The notes: generated from the sequence alone by a model not told the origin. Shown: positions 26,315 to 34,984, numbered from the stretch's first letter. The stretch: 64,000 nt of DNA from Virgibacillus profundi (GCF_002287375.1 NZ_NPOA01000012.1:1-64000); one strand, 5' to 3'. Numbers and translations are program-made.

Positions 26315-27450
26315 TCCTCTTCCACCTCTCGCCTCAGCTGGTCCATTTTCCCGGACCAGGCCAAATATTCCTGTTTATTGACAGATTCCTTGTTTAATAG
26401 ACTTTCCAGACCCTGTGTGAATGCCCGAGCCTCTTCTCCTGATAGTTGACTCCCTCTTTTGGTAATCAGTTCAGTGCATTCCTGCCAGGTTCTACGATAC
26501 GGGATACCCCATTTTTCCTGCAGTAGTAATTTTAAATAATTTGCCTGTAGCTTCAGGGAATCCTGATAGCGCCGGCCCCGCTGATACCATGCCGCAAGTG
26601 CTGTGGTCTGTTCATTGCTGAAACGGACAGTTGCCTCTCTTGGAACACGAATGGGTCCAAATCGTTTTCCCTGATACCACAACCATAGCAATGTCAGCAC
26701 AATTAACTGCAATGCGAAGACAAGCAGCCATTTCGGATACAGAGCAACTGTTGAAGGCTTATTACCAGAACCATGAATATATTCATCAACCAGTAAACTG
26801 CTGTATTGTCCTTCCGACTGCAGAAGCCCAGAAATAAGCTCCACATGGTCTTTATCAGTTATGTAATCATTTGTCAGCCAGTTTGGTGAATTCACCACAA
26901 TCAGACTGCCTTCACCAAAGGTACGCTTTAGTGCAATAACCCCTGCATCATCCTTCAGTAAGACTTCATCCGCTTCTTTTTCTTGGATCCGCACATAGGA
27001 ATGGACGAATGCTTTGTATTCCTCCCCTTGCTGATCCGTTACAGTTATTGCTTCCTCTATCGTTGCCATCCCGGGATTTGTTGTTACATCAAACATGCCT
27101 TCTGGGTTGTTTTTCCAAAGTAAAACTGTATTTCCAGCTTCCATGTAATCCATGTATTCCTCCAACTGCGCTCGCTCCGGTACAAAAAAGGGCTCGATCA
27201 TGAAAAGGATTTGATTTTTGTCTTCACCAGCTAAAAGCGCCGGGGCATGTTCCCATTTGTTTGCGGCTTTATTTTCATTCTCTAAATAGGTATAAAACGC
27301 TTTGGTACCTGTTGGAGCAGAAGACTCGGAAACATAGCCGGGATATTCACTAGGCTGTTTGGAAACAAGGAAATAGCTGATAATAATAAACAGCAGCAGG
27401 ATGACGCCAAGCCAAGCCCAAGTTTTTCTACCTGTCTGTGATTGTTGCAA
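26311..27450 (-). CDS. DUF4350-domain membrane protein
   Basis: The 379-residue product has an N-terminal helix (about 10-28), an external domain that begins YPGYVSESSAPTGTKAFYTYLE and contains SPNWLTNDYI and the family's closing VDEYIHGSG, a second helix (about 240-257), and a cytosolic helical tail. This topology matches DUF4350, usually found between MoxR and DUF4129 genes. The function is unknown; the domain resembles ThuA/IFT-like folds. The gene overlaps moxR as ATGA. Confidence 0.88.
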   Translation of the reverse strand: MQQSQTGRKTWAWLGVILLLFIIISYFLVSKQPSEYPGYVSESSAPTGTKAFYTYLENENKAANKWEHAPALLAGEDKNQILFMIEPFFVPERAQLEEYMDYMEAGNTVLLWKNNPEGMFDVTTNPGMATIEEAITVTDQQGEEYKAFVHSYVRIQEKEADEVLLKDDAGVIALKRTFGEGSLIVVNSPNWLTNDYITDKDHVELISGLLQSEGQYSSLLVDEYIHGSGNKPSTVALYPKWLLVFALQLIVLTLLWLWYQGKRFGPIRVPREATVRFSNEQTTALAAWYQRGRRYQDSLKLQANYLKLLLQEKWGIPYRRTWQECTELITKRGSQLSGEEARAFTQGLESLLNKESVNKQEYLAWSGKMDQLRREVEEE

Positions 27451-27468
27451 TCGTCCTCAAGCCCCCTT

Positions 27469-28116
27469 TTAGATTTCTTTAATTTCCTTTTCATCTGTTT
27501 CACCAAGCCATTTTAAGGCTTTCTCCCGGTAGTTCTGATATTCCTTTTGTTCGATTTTACGCTTGCCATAAACGGCCTCATCAAACATACGGGCCAGTTC
27601 ATAAAAAGCTTCAGCCCTTTGCTTATCCTTTCGTTGCAGTTCCGCAAAATAATCCCAATTTGTTTTCCAGACATGTGCTTGAAGCCACTGTCGTTCATGG
27701 AAATAAAGCAGCACCGCCAGAAATTGATGTCTTGTAGCAAGAGAGTAATTTTCTGCTTGCTCTTGTTTTTCTGCCTCTTTCAAATGCCGCTCCACAGACC
27801 ATTCCATTTCGTTTAATGACTGAAATGGCTGATGCTCCTGAAGTGCTTTTTTCCTTTTGACCGAACGAAGTACCAGAAATATACCGAATATCGCCAGTAA
27901 AAAGACTACACCGATCAGAATAATCAGAAGGGTATCAGCAAAACCATTTGATGGTTCGAATCCTGATAACCAATCAGCCAGCAGATCCCTAAACCATGCT
28001 TTAATATTGTCCCACCAGATTTCCAGGAAGTTCCGATTATCCTCATAATAAATCTGGTATTCTCTTTGATTTAAAATTTCCTGCAGATCTTCTTTTGCTT
28101 TAACTGGATTTTCCAT
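27469..28116 (-). CDS. DUF4129-domain membrane protein
   Basis: The 215-residue protein has one central membrane helix (about 60-85) and a cytosolic C-terminal DUF4129 domain, recognised by WAQL/LARMFDEAVYGKRKIEQKEYQNYREKALKW-like segments around residues 165-205. DUF4129 proteins are almost always linked to MoxR/DUF58 operons and, in actinobacteria, to transglutaminase proteins. It lies 18 bp before the DUF4350 gene. Confidence 0.85.
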   Translation of the reverse strand: MENPVKAKEDLQEILNQREYQIYYEDNRNFLEIWWDNIKAWFRDLLADWLSGFEPSNGFADTLLIILIGVVFLLAIFGIFLVLRSVKRKKALQEHQPFQSLNEMEWSVERHLKEAEKQEQAENYSLATRHQFLAVLLYFHERQWLQAHVWKTNWDYFAELQRKDKQRAEAFYELARMFDEAVYGKRKIEQKEYQNYREKALKWLGETDEKEIKEI

Positions 28117-28130
28117 GTTTTATCACCCGA

Positions 28131-29024
28131 TTAGTTATTTTGATAATCATCTATCATTTCCCTGAGATCATCCCCGTCCTGCCTGAGCTTCAGATCAAAA
28201 TAGATCACAGCATAGGCAACCGCAGTAATCATCGAGGTCAGAATAGCAACTAAATCAACGATGATGATATGAAGCACACTGTTTCCCAGAATTAGCGTAA
28301 ATACCGCTTCAATAGCTCCCCCAACAATAGTCGTAATCAGGATCACAATTAGAAATAAAAAGAATATTCGCCACGTATGCTTTTTTGTCAGACGCCAGCT
28401 TTCTGCAAACCCGGGAAATCCTTCCTCAAATACAATGGTTCCCAGATAAAAACTCCAACGGGTAAACAGCAAAGAAATTGCAAGACCAATTACTAAAAAT
28501 AAAACGATGCCGAGGATAATGCCAGACAATGGATCACCCATCCCCATAATTACACCGGGAATCGTAATAAAAAGCGCTACAACAATAATTATTCCAATAA
28601 GAATCGCTGCAATAATGATACTGCTCCCGAACAATGGCCAAAACCTGGAAAAACCTTTTTTGATTACAGTACCTGCTGTGAATTTTTCATCATTTCTTAT
28701 CTTTATAATGGCAAATAATACTGCTGCATATCCGATTGGGGTTAAGGCAAGCATTACAAACCCAATCAAATAGTCTGATCCTGCACTGTTGCTCAACGAT
28801 TCATCATACCCGGAAAGAATTTGCTCAAACCAATTACTCCCACTTCCCATCTGCCTGAAGAAGCTTGTTCCAGAAGCCATCAAAAACAATGCCTCCAGCA
28901 GAAAGACCGGTCCCAGAATGATTAAGAATATAAGAAAAAATGTAGAAAAGTGCCGCTTGCAAAGCTGGAAAGTGTGATCCAATATCTCACTAAATCCCTT
29001 CGCTCTGCTGAACTGATCTTTCAT
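28131..29024 (-). CDS. Multi-pass membrane protein, first gene of the MoxR operon
   Basis: I start at ATG 29024 (297 residues, MKDQFSRAKGFSEILDHTF), because AGAGGGGG precedes it; the frame is open 17 codons further without a site. It has six membrane segments from about residue 30 to 280, resembling the membrane domain found N-terminal to some glycerophosphodiester phosphodiesterases, but without the enzyme. It heads the seven-gene operon that runs to the RDD gene. A role in membrane or envelope homeostasis is only an inference from that company. Confidence 0.8.
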   Translation of the reverse strand: MKDQFSRAKGFSEILDHTFQLCKRHFSTFFLIFLIILGPVFLLEALFLMASGTSFFRQMGSGSNWFEQILSGYDESLSNSAGSDYLIGFVMLALTPIGYAAVLFAIIKIRNDEKFTAGTVIKKGFSRFWPLFGSSIIIAAILIGIIIVVALFITIPGVIMGMGDPLSGIILGIVLFLVIGLAISLLFTRWSFYLGTIVFEEGFPGFAESWRLTKKHTWRIFFLFLIVILITTIVGGAIEAVFTLILGNSVLHIIIVDLVAILTSMITAVAYAVIYFDLKLRQDGDDLREMIDDYQNN

Positions 29025-29277
29025 CCGTATTTCCCCCTCTAAATAAAACAATGGATATAATAGCCATTCTATCATTATTAGGCTGACTTTTTTAGTTTTA
29101 GAGTGTTAAAAATAATAAAATTCAGAACCTATGGAGATACTGTTCTATTAAACCCCTTTCCAACAGTCTAATTTGAAAAGACGAATATAAAATACCGGTG
29201 ACAGGCATGTAAAATAGAAGCTTATGATATGGAAAAAGATTAAACGCTGTTTGCAACATCAAAACATTTGACTTATT

Positions 29278-29291
29278 GGAACGTTTGTTCC
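29278..29291. promoter_or_regulatory. LexA-box-like palindrome in a 426-bp gap
   Basis: GGAACGTTTGTTCC contains GAAC-N4-GTTC, the core of the Bacillus LexA (DinR) box CGAAC-N4-GTTCG, but lacks the outer C and G. A TTGACT lies just upstream. The only downstream gene is the Spo0E-like one, 160 bp away. One such core is expected by chance in a window of this size, so it is weak. Nothing else is seen in 29025-29450 apart from the GGTTATATAT element at 29411-29420. Confidence 0.25.
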
Positions 29292-29450
29292 ATTAATATA
29301 ATTAGGCTGATGGGCATGTTACTGAAACAATTATAGGATATTTTTCAAAATCAACAGAAGCGGGTGAATTGATTATCGTAAGTCCTTATATATGCTTATC
29401 TATTAATAACGGTTATATATGCTAATAAATTTGAGACTGGAGGGGAGCAT

Positions 29451-29618
29451 ATGGGTCCGGAAAACACACTAGAGAATCAGATAGAGCAGCTAAGAAATAA
29501 AATGTATAAAGCCTTCGAAGACAAAGGAGATTATGATGACATTATCAAAATTTCCCAAAAGTTAGATGGGTTGCTAAATCAACTGGAATACCTTAACAAC
29601 CAAAAAAATAAAGTATAG
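29451..29618 (+). CDS. Second Spo0E-like phosphatase (55 residues)
   Basis: A short gene from ATG 29451, behind GGAGGGGAG, encodes 55 residues that align along most of their length with the Spo0E-like protein at 16938: IEQLRNKMYKAFE and IIKISQKLDGLLNQLE. The SQKLD signature carries the catalytic-type Asp/Ser region of Spo0E proteins, which remove phosphate from Spo0A~P. It is shorter than common calling limits. A strong terminator follows 3 nt after the stop. Confidence 0.85.
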   Translation: MGPENTLENQIEQLRNKMYKAFEDKGDYDDIIKISQKLDGLLNQLEYLNNQKNKV

Positions 29619-29620
29619 TA

Positions 29621-29664
29621 AAAAAACACTTTCTTTGGGCTGATATAAAAGAAAGTGTTTTTTA
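29621..29664 (+). terminator. Terminator after the second Spo0E-like gene
   Basis: AAAACACTTTCTTT and AAAGAAAGTGTTTTTT flank an 11-nt loop, with A- and T-runs, so it could work in both directions. Confidence 0.9.
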
Positions 29665-29709
29665 CATTTGGAAATTACAAATTAATATGCAATTGGAGTG
29701 CAGGTAGGG

Positions 29710-30051
29710 TTAATTAAGGCTTTCCCTAAATGTAATAGCAATAACCTCATCCGTTTGACTATTAAATTCTATATTTATAAAGACGCCATATTCTTTGCTT
29801 TCCTCTTTTAACCATAACTTGAACTTTTCTACCATGGAGTCATCTTTTGTTTCTCTGCCTATGTGCAGGTAATCAATAACCTGAGCATTTGGATACTTTG
29901 ATTTTGTTTCCTTTACAGCAAGTTGTCCCCACTTGGCGTATGGAGGGATTTCATTCTCTGCACTTACGGTATGGTGGTGTAAGTGGTTTGATGTAATATA
30001 ACCTGAAGTCAGCAGGAAGGTAATACTAGCAGCCAGGAATAATCGTCTCAT
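29710..30051 (-). CDS. DUF3889 (YqzG/YhdC family) exported protein
   Basis: The 113-residue protein has a signal peptide (about 1-31, ending VSA) and the domain hallmark PPYAKWGQLAVKETKSKYP followed by VIDYLHIGRE. This is the small DUF3889 family of exported Bacillus proteins, whose function is unknown. AAAGGAGG precedes the ATG. It is transcribed divergently from the secreted protein at 30273, with 221 bp between. Confidence 0.85.
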   Translation of the reverse strand: MRRLFLAASITFLLTSGYITSNHLHHHTVSAENEIPPYAKWGQLAVKETKSKYPNAQVIDYLHIGRETKDDSMVEKFKLWLKEESKEYGVFINIEFNSQTDEVIAITFRESLN

Positions 30052-30272
30052 TTACATTTCCTCCTTTTAACATAGGATGTGTAAATGGATTTTCTATTAT
30101 TCAATTGGCAAGCAACAATATATTTAATTAAGACAGAGAAACGAACTGGAATGCATGAAGAAAACACAAAAAAAGCCGAAACAAAAATAAAACTGACCCA
30201 ACCATCTCTGATCAGGATAAATCTATCCTGTTTGGGATAAACTACCACCAAATATTCTAAAAGGAGGTTCCT

Positions 30273-30791
30273 ATGATTAGAAGATTTGGCTTGTTAGCCG
30301 TTGTATGTTTTGTCACAGTAATAATTACGTTTACTACTGTTGCTTTCGCAAAGGATATTCCTCCTCCATTTGCTGATGTTGGTTATAAGTCTGTCGAGGA
30401 AGCATTGAATGATTGCGAGTCACACCTAGGTGAAGTTTTAAAACTGCCAGAAAAAAAACCACCATTGCCATTTACACATGAATTAGGTAAATGCTCCGAA
30501 AAACTGGATAGTTTTGAACTGAAACTTATCAATGAAGATATACCTGGTAACCATTACAAGATAAACATTCGCCCAAAAGAGCAGGGTATCTCTTTTAAAA
30601 AAGAATTAATGGAAACAAAATTCAATTTACACGATGGCACTGAAGCATTATACTTCACAAAAGCTTTGGATAGTTTTAATTTACTCATTTTTGAAAAGGG
30701 CAGCTGGCAATATATGCTTAGCTTGGATAAAAGAGCTGCTGACGAAATTTCTCCAGAGACACTGATGGAAATAGCAAATTCTATTCGGTAA
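30273..30791 (+). CDS. Secreted protein of unknown function
   Basis: The 172-residue product starts with a clear signal peptide (about 1-26, ending AFA). The mature part has two cysteines (NDCESHLG and LGKCSEK) that could form a disulfide or bind a ligand, followed by a mixed alpha/beta region. I do not recognise it; a distant likeness to DUF4367-type beta domains is possible but weak. AAAGGAGG precedes the ATG. Confidence 0.7.
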   Translation: MIRRFGLLAVVCFVTVIITFTTVAFAKDIPPPFADVGYKSVEEALNDCESHLGEVLKLPEKKPPLPFTHELGKCSEKLDSFELKLINEDIPGNHYKINIRPKEQGISFKKELMETKFNLHDGTEALYFTKALDSFNLLIFEKGSWQYMLSLDKRAADEISPETLMEIANSIR

Positions 30792-30866
30792 AGTTTTATT
30801 TGGAATGGAGTTAACAATAGAAATTATTCTCCATTCCTTTTTTATAAAGGCTTTACAACCTTCATC

Positions 30867-30880
30867 ATTTCCCGGGAAAT
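30867..30880. promoter_or_regulatory. Noc-binding site (perfect)
   Basis: ATTTCCCGGGAAAT matches the B. subtilis Noc-binding-site consensus at all 14 positions. It lies in the short gap between two convergent genes. Noc, encoded at the right end of the window, binds such sites to keep the division septum off the nucleoid. Confidence 0.85.
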
Positions 30881-30909
30881 ATCGACAAATTATGAGCTGA
30901 ATTGCAGGG

Positions 30910-31206
30910 TTATTTTTCTGCCTCTTCATATAGCTCATCAAAATGCTTAACCATTTCAAAATCCAAATCGGTTAATCCCTTCGCCTGCCAGGATGAAATC
31001 TTCAGGGTAACCATTTTATAGTCTATCGAAATGAATGGATGATGTTTCTTACCTTCTGCATATTCTGCAATTTGATCTACAAAGTTTACTCCAGCGAGAA
31101 AGTTTTTAAAACGGTACTTGCGTTCAATCCACTTTTCATCCAACCGCTTCCAGCCAGGAAGGTTTTCCAATTCTTTAATAATTCCTTCTTCAGTAAGTCG
31201 TTCCAT
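30910..31206 (-). CDS. Pterin-4a-carbinolamine dehydratase
   Basis: The 98-residue protein contains the family signature EGKKHHPFISIDY (E-x3-H-H-P) near residues 51-62 and a later His. The enzyme dehydrates 4a-hydroxytetrahydropterin to recycle the cofactor of aromatic amino acid hydroxylases; homologs also take part in molybdopterin metabolism or act as coactivators. No hydroxylase is in the window. A strong AAAGGAGGAG precedes the ATG. Confidence 0.92.
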   Translation of the reverse strand: MERLTEEGIIKELENLPGWKRLDEKWIERKYRFKNFLAGVNFVDQIAEYAEGKKHHPFISIDYKMVTLKISSWQAKGLTDLDFEMVKHFDELYEEAEK

Positions 31207-31289
31207 TTGATCTCCTCCTTTTTATGTACTATTCCCCTATTAAAGATACAATTTAACTTTTCCCAAAACTCCCAATACATATTCACAGC

Positions 31290-31298
31290 TTATCCACA
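31290..31298 (+). promoter_or_regulatory. Isolated DnaA box
   Basis: TTATCCACA is the perfect DnaA consensus box, lying between the carbinolamine dehydratase and the formate/nitrite transporter. It stands alone here, while a cluster occurs at 34815-34984. Confidence 0.6.
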
Positions 31299-31483
31299 GA
31301 TTTTTGTGCATAAGTATGCGTGTAATGTCATATTAACACTGTGGCTATGTTGCACATACACAAACTTGCCATATTTATCCTTAGAATCATTCGAATTAGT
31401 GATTTACCTCATATGTTATGTCCATCCCTTTCAAGTAAGCTTATTTGAAATATTAAGTTTTACAAAAAAAAGGAGGACGACAA

Positions 31484-32305
31484 ATGGATTATATAAAACC
31501 TCAAGAAGTTGTGCGTTCTATTGCTGTTGCCGGGGGCAATAAAGCAAAACTGCCGATTAATCATATTTTAATTAAAGGTGCATTATCCGGTGCCTTTTTG
31601 GGCTATTCAACAACTTTGGCCTTTACTGCATCGATACAAACCGGACTTGATATAGTTGGCGCAGCAATTTTCCCTGTAGGCTTTGTTCTTATTTTATTAT
31701 TAAATTTAGAACTTGTAACAGGTTCATTTGCCATGCTGCCAATTGCAAAAATGCGCAAAAAAACAACTGCCCCACTCATTGCCCGCAATTTTACCTGGGC
31801 ATTTATCGGGAATTTACTTGGTAGTTTATTTTACGCTGCATTGTTCAGTATTTATATTACAAAGTTTGGCCATGTAGAAGATTCGGTAATGATCCAAAAG
31901 ATTATTACTGTTGCGGAAAGTAAAACATTGGATTACCAAGCTTACGGATCTGATGGAATGATCGTTTTATTTGTCAAAGCATTGTTATGTAATTGGATGG
32001 TGACAATGGGTGCTATCATGGCCTTTACCTCCCATGCCACAATTGGAAAAATTGTTGCCATGTGGCTCCCTGTATTTATTTTTTTCGCTCAAGGGTTTGA
32101 GCATGCCGTCGTGAATATGTTTGTAATCCCTGCAGCAATGATGATCGGCGCAGATATTAGTTTTGGTGATTGGTGGTTGTGGAACCAGATTCCTGTTACG
32201 ATTGGCAATTTTATTAGTGGATTCCTGTTTACCGCGTTGGCATTGCATATGGTTACAAAGGAAGATCCAGTAAGCATCAGCAAAGTAAAACAGAAAGCTT
32301 CCTGA
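31484..32305 (+). CDS. Formate/nitrite transporter (FNT) family channel
   Basis: The 273-residue membrane protein has six helices and the FNT features: KGALSGAFLGYSTTLAF with the first half-helix break, NLELVTGSFAMLPIA, RNFTWAFIGNLLGSLF, CNWMVTMGAIMAFTS and GFEHAVVNMFVIPAA with the central His. Family members are pentameric channels for formate, nitrite or hydrosulfide. AAAGGAGGACG precedes the ATG. No nitrite reductase or formate lyase lies nearby, so the substrate is open. Confidence 0.92.
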   Translation: MDYIKPQEVVRSIAVAGGNKAKLPINHILIKGALSGAFLGYSTTLAFTASIQTGLDIVGAAIFPVGFVLILLLNLELVTGSFAMLPIAKMRKKTTAPLIARNFTWAFIGNLLGSLFYAALFSIYITKFGHVEDSVMIQKIITVAESKTLDYQAYGSDGMIVLFVKALLCNWMVTMGAIMAFTSHATIGKIVAMWLPVFIFFAQGFEHAVVNMFVIPAAMMIGADISFGDWWLWNQIPVTIGNFISGFLFTALALHMVTKEDPVSISKVKQKAS

Positions 32306-32383
32306 GCAATTTTTAGTACGATTAATCACTTTTTTATGAATAAAAGAACCCCCTGCTTTTAAAGCAGGGAGTCCCCTAAAAGT

Positions 32384-34108
32384 CTAGCGCATCTGCACCT
32401 TGTGCAAATGAGCAAATATACCATCACGTTTTAACAGTTCCTCATGACTACCATCTTCTTCAATTCCATCTTTTGTAACTACCATAATCCGGTCGGCATT
32501 TTTAATTGTTGCCAATCTATGTGCAATTACAAGTGTTGTACGATCCTTCGATAATTCAGCCAATGCTTTTTGAATAATTGTTTCTGTTTCTGTATCGAGT
32601 GCTGATGTCGCCTCATCCAGGATCAATATTGGTGGATTTTTTAAAAACATACGAGCTATTGCAATCCGCTGTTTCTGTCCACCGGAGAGCTTCAATCCAC
32701 GCTCTCCCACTTGCGTTTCATACCCCATTGGTAATTCCTTTATAAACTCTTCCATATGTGCCTGACGTGCTGCATGTTCAATTTCTTCATCAGTAGCATC
32801 AAGCTTTCCATATGCAATATTTTCCCGTAGTGTTCCTGTGAAAAGAAATACATCCTGTTGTACAATACCGATTTGCTGACGCAGTGATGCTTTCGTCATA
32901 TCACGCAGATCTATTCCATCAATCGTTATGCTTCCGCTATTAACATCATAAAACCGCGGTATCAGTGAGCTTATCGTAGTTTTCCCAGCTCCTGATGGTC
33001 CGACAAATGCAATCGTTTCTCCCGCATGAATTGAAAAGCTGAGTGAATTCAGTACAGGTCGCTGTGTTTTTTCATACGTAAATGTGACATTGTTAAATGC
33101 AATATCCCCTTTTAGGGATTCCACCTTCCTAGCGTCCGAGCGGTCCTGGACGTCCGGTATAACATCCAACAACTCTGTAAATCGTTTGAAGCCCGCCATT
33201 CCTTTTGGATACAACTCGAGTAATGCACTTATCTTTTGAATTGGGTTCATTAATACGTTTACCATTAGTACAAAAAAGACGAGCTCTCCCATTTGCATTT
33301 GACCTCTGAAAGTAAACCATGTCCCAACAACCAGCACGATCAATGTAATCAAACGCATCATCATGTAAATGTTTGAATGGACGAATGCCATTACTTTATA
33401 AGCGCCTATTTTTGCTTTTCGAAAACTGTAGTTATCCTTTGTAAAGCGTTGCATTTCAAATTTTTCATTTGTAAATGATTGAACAACACGGACACCTGAC
33501 ACTGCATCCTCCACTCGTGCATTTACTCCGGCAATATCTTCATACATCTTCTTCCAGGCTTTGTTCATCTTAATATTACTAAAGGCAATCAGGAAAATCA
33601 GAATTGGTACAGAGAACAATATGATCAAAGCAAGCTCAAGATTGATTGTAAACATAATGAGAAATGCACCGACAAAGGTCATAATTGCAATGAAAAAATC
33701 CTCCGGACCATGGTGTGCAAGCTCACCAATATCAAATAAATCATTCGTTATCCGACTCATAATATGTCCCGTTTTCGTATTATCAAAAAAACGAAAAGAC
33801 TGGCGCTGTACATGATGAAACAGATCCTGACGCATATCTGTTTCAATGTTTACACCAAGTTTATGGCCGAGATATGTAACGATATACTGCAGGACTGTAC
33901 TCACCAAATAAATCAGCAATAGTAAAATACTTACGGTCACAATTAGATTCCAGTTATCCCCTGGCAGTAGTGAATCGATAAACCATTGTACTGCTACAGG
34001 AAACGCAAGCTCAAGCAATGCAACAATTACTGCCGCGGTAAAATCAATAATAAATAAACGCCGATGTGGCTTGTAATAGGAAAAAAAACGACGTATCACG
34101 AGGTGCAC
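32384..34108 (-). CDS. ABC exporter, fused permease-ATPase (multidrug/lipid type)
   Basis: The 574-residue protein has six N-terminal membrane helices (about 15-310) and a C-terminal ATPase with Walker A GPSGAGKTT, Q-loop IVQQDVFLF, signature LSGGQKQR, Walker B LILDEATSALD and switch His in VIAHRLATI. This is a half-transporter that dimerises, like BmrA or YfiB/C; single-gene exporters of this type pump drugs or lipids out. No regulator lies next to it. A repeat element follows its 5' side. Confidence 0.92.
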   Translation of the reverse strand: MHLVIRRFFSYYKPHRRLFIIDFTAAVIVALLELAFPVAVQWFIDSLLPGDNWNLIVTVSILLLLIYLVSTVLQYIVTYLGHKLGVNIETDMRQDLFHHVQRQSFRFFDNTKTGHIMSRITNDLFDIGELAHHGPEDFFIAIMTFVGAFLIMFTINLELALIILFSVPILIFLIAFSNIKMNKAWKKMYEDIAGVNARVEDAVSGVRVVQSFTNEKFEMQRFTKDNYSFRKAKIGAYKVMAFVHSNIYMMMRLITLIVLVVGTWFTFRGQMQMGELVFFVLMVNVLMNPIQKISALLELYPKGMAGFKRFTELLDVIPDVQDRSDARKVESLKGDIAFNNVTFTYEKTQRPVLNSLSFSIHAGETIAFVGPSGAGKTTISSLIPRFYDVNSGSITIDGIDLRDMTKASLRQQIGIVQQDVFLFTGTLRENIAYGKLDATDEEIEHAARQAHMEEFIKELPMGYETQVGERGLKLSGGQKQRIAIARMFLKNPPILILDEATSALDTETETIIQKALAELSKDRTTLVIAHRLATIKNADRIMVVTKDGIEEDGSHEELLKRDGIFAHLHKVQMR

Positions 34109-34109
34109 T

Positions 34110-34285
34110 TCCTTTTCTTTATCTAGCTCAGGCTCTTATAGATCGCCTACGCTTTTCTTTGTCTAGCTTCGGCTCATAGAGGCTACCGTCATAAGCAATC
34201 AACTCTTCAGGCACGAAAACCACGTGCCTTACGGTTTCTTACTTATGCGTTCGCCTCTGAACAATCGCCTACGCTTTTCTTTATT
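34110..34285. repeat. Structured intergenic repeat element
   Basis: In the 308-bp gap between the exporter and doxX, the 19-nt ATCGCCTACGCTTTTCTTT occurs twice (34142 and 34264), with a third diverged copy of the following CTAGCT..GGCTC segment at 34115. Between them nested inverted arms, AGAGGC/GCCTCT, CATAAG/CTTATG and GGCACG/CGTGCC, can fold into one long hairpin. From memory this resembles a dispersed non-coding repeat of Bacillaceae genomes. It is not coding. Confidence 0.7.
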
Positions 34286-34416
34286 CTAAAGGAAATTATA
34301 CGGCTAAACGCAAGGCTTGGCAACAAGTTTGACTCTATGGAGAAAATGCTTGTCAAGGTTGTCTTCAATCTTGCATAAGTATGTAGTAACGATAATTTGA
34401 AGGAGGGTTTTTTTAA

Positions 34417-34803
34417 TTGAAAATGCAGTTGAATATGAACTTATCTAAATGGATTTGCTATTCAGTGGGATATGTTTTTATAACATCAGGTATTCTAAAG
34501 TTATTGGTTAGTGATTTTAAAGCACTATTTATCAGTTTAGGATTGCCATTTCCAACTTCTACATTACTTTTGGTAGCACTTATTGAAATCGGGTGTGGCA
34601 TGCTTATTGCAGGCAGGATGTACGTTAATTTTGCGGTTCCCCCACTAATCCTAATTATGTTTGGTGCACTCTACTTAACAAAAATTCCAGTTCTATTAAA
34701 TAAAGGATTCTTTTCTTTCGCATTTGAAGCGAGACTCGATATTGTGATGCTCATTTTATTGTTACTTATTTGGCAGCATATACGTGGGAAGAAAGTAATT
34801 TAG
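34417..34803 (+). CDS. DoxX-family membrane protein
   Basis: The 128-residue protein has four membrane helices and the DoxX-like pattern YVFITSGILKLL...GLPFPTSTLLLVALIEIGCGMLI in parts. DoxX proteins are small membrane partners of redox or export systems; the function here is unknown. Translation probably starts at TTG 34417, because GGAGG lies about 10 nt upstream; a second choice is the ATG two codons later. Confidence 0.8.
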   Translation: MKMQLNMNLSKWICYSVGYVFITSGILKLLVSDFKALFISLGLPFPTSTLLLVALIEIGCGMLIAGRMYVNFAVPPLILIMFGALYLTKIPVLLNKGFFSFAFEARLDIVMLILLLLIWQHIRGKKVI

Positions 34804-34814
34804 TGATCAAATTC

Positions 34815-34984
34815 AGTGGATAACTGTATTTTCCTTATAAAAGACCATGCTTATCCACAAAATTATCCACATATGCACAAATGTTCGCAGTTATTTTGTT
34901 GCAGAACAAATTTTCTATACCATATATGGATTTCATCAACATTTTATCCACTGTTTGTGTATAACTTTATATAAAGGTGGATAA
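34815..34984. promoter_or_regulatory. Cluster of five DnaA boxes
   Basis: Two perfect TTATCCACA boxes lie 3 bp apart (34851-34859 and 34863-34871). One-mismatch boxes are TTATCCACT at 34815-34823 (minus) and 34944-34952 (plus) and TTATCCACC at 34976-34984 (minus). All are in the gap between doxX and htrA. No dnaA, dnaN or AT-rich unwinding arrangement is present, so this is a DnaA-box cluster outside oriC, such as those known to titrate DnaA in B. subtilis. Confidence 0.75.

Noticed and set aside
28416-28427. CCCGGGAAAT half match to a Noc site
   Set aside because: Only the right half fits; the left half has four mismatches.
31484-32305. Rex control of the formate/nitrite transporter, as for some Bacillus homologs
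   Set aside because: No TTGTGAA-N4-TTCACAA-like site was found in the 277-bp upstream gap.
34815-34984. The DnaA-box cluster as a replication origin
   Set aside because: No dnaA or dnaN nearby, no AT-rich 13-mer array, and gene order puts oriC beyond the right end next to noc.
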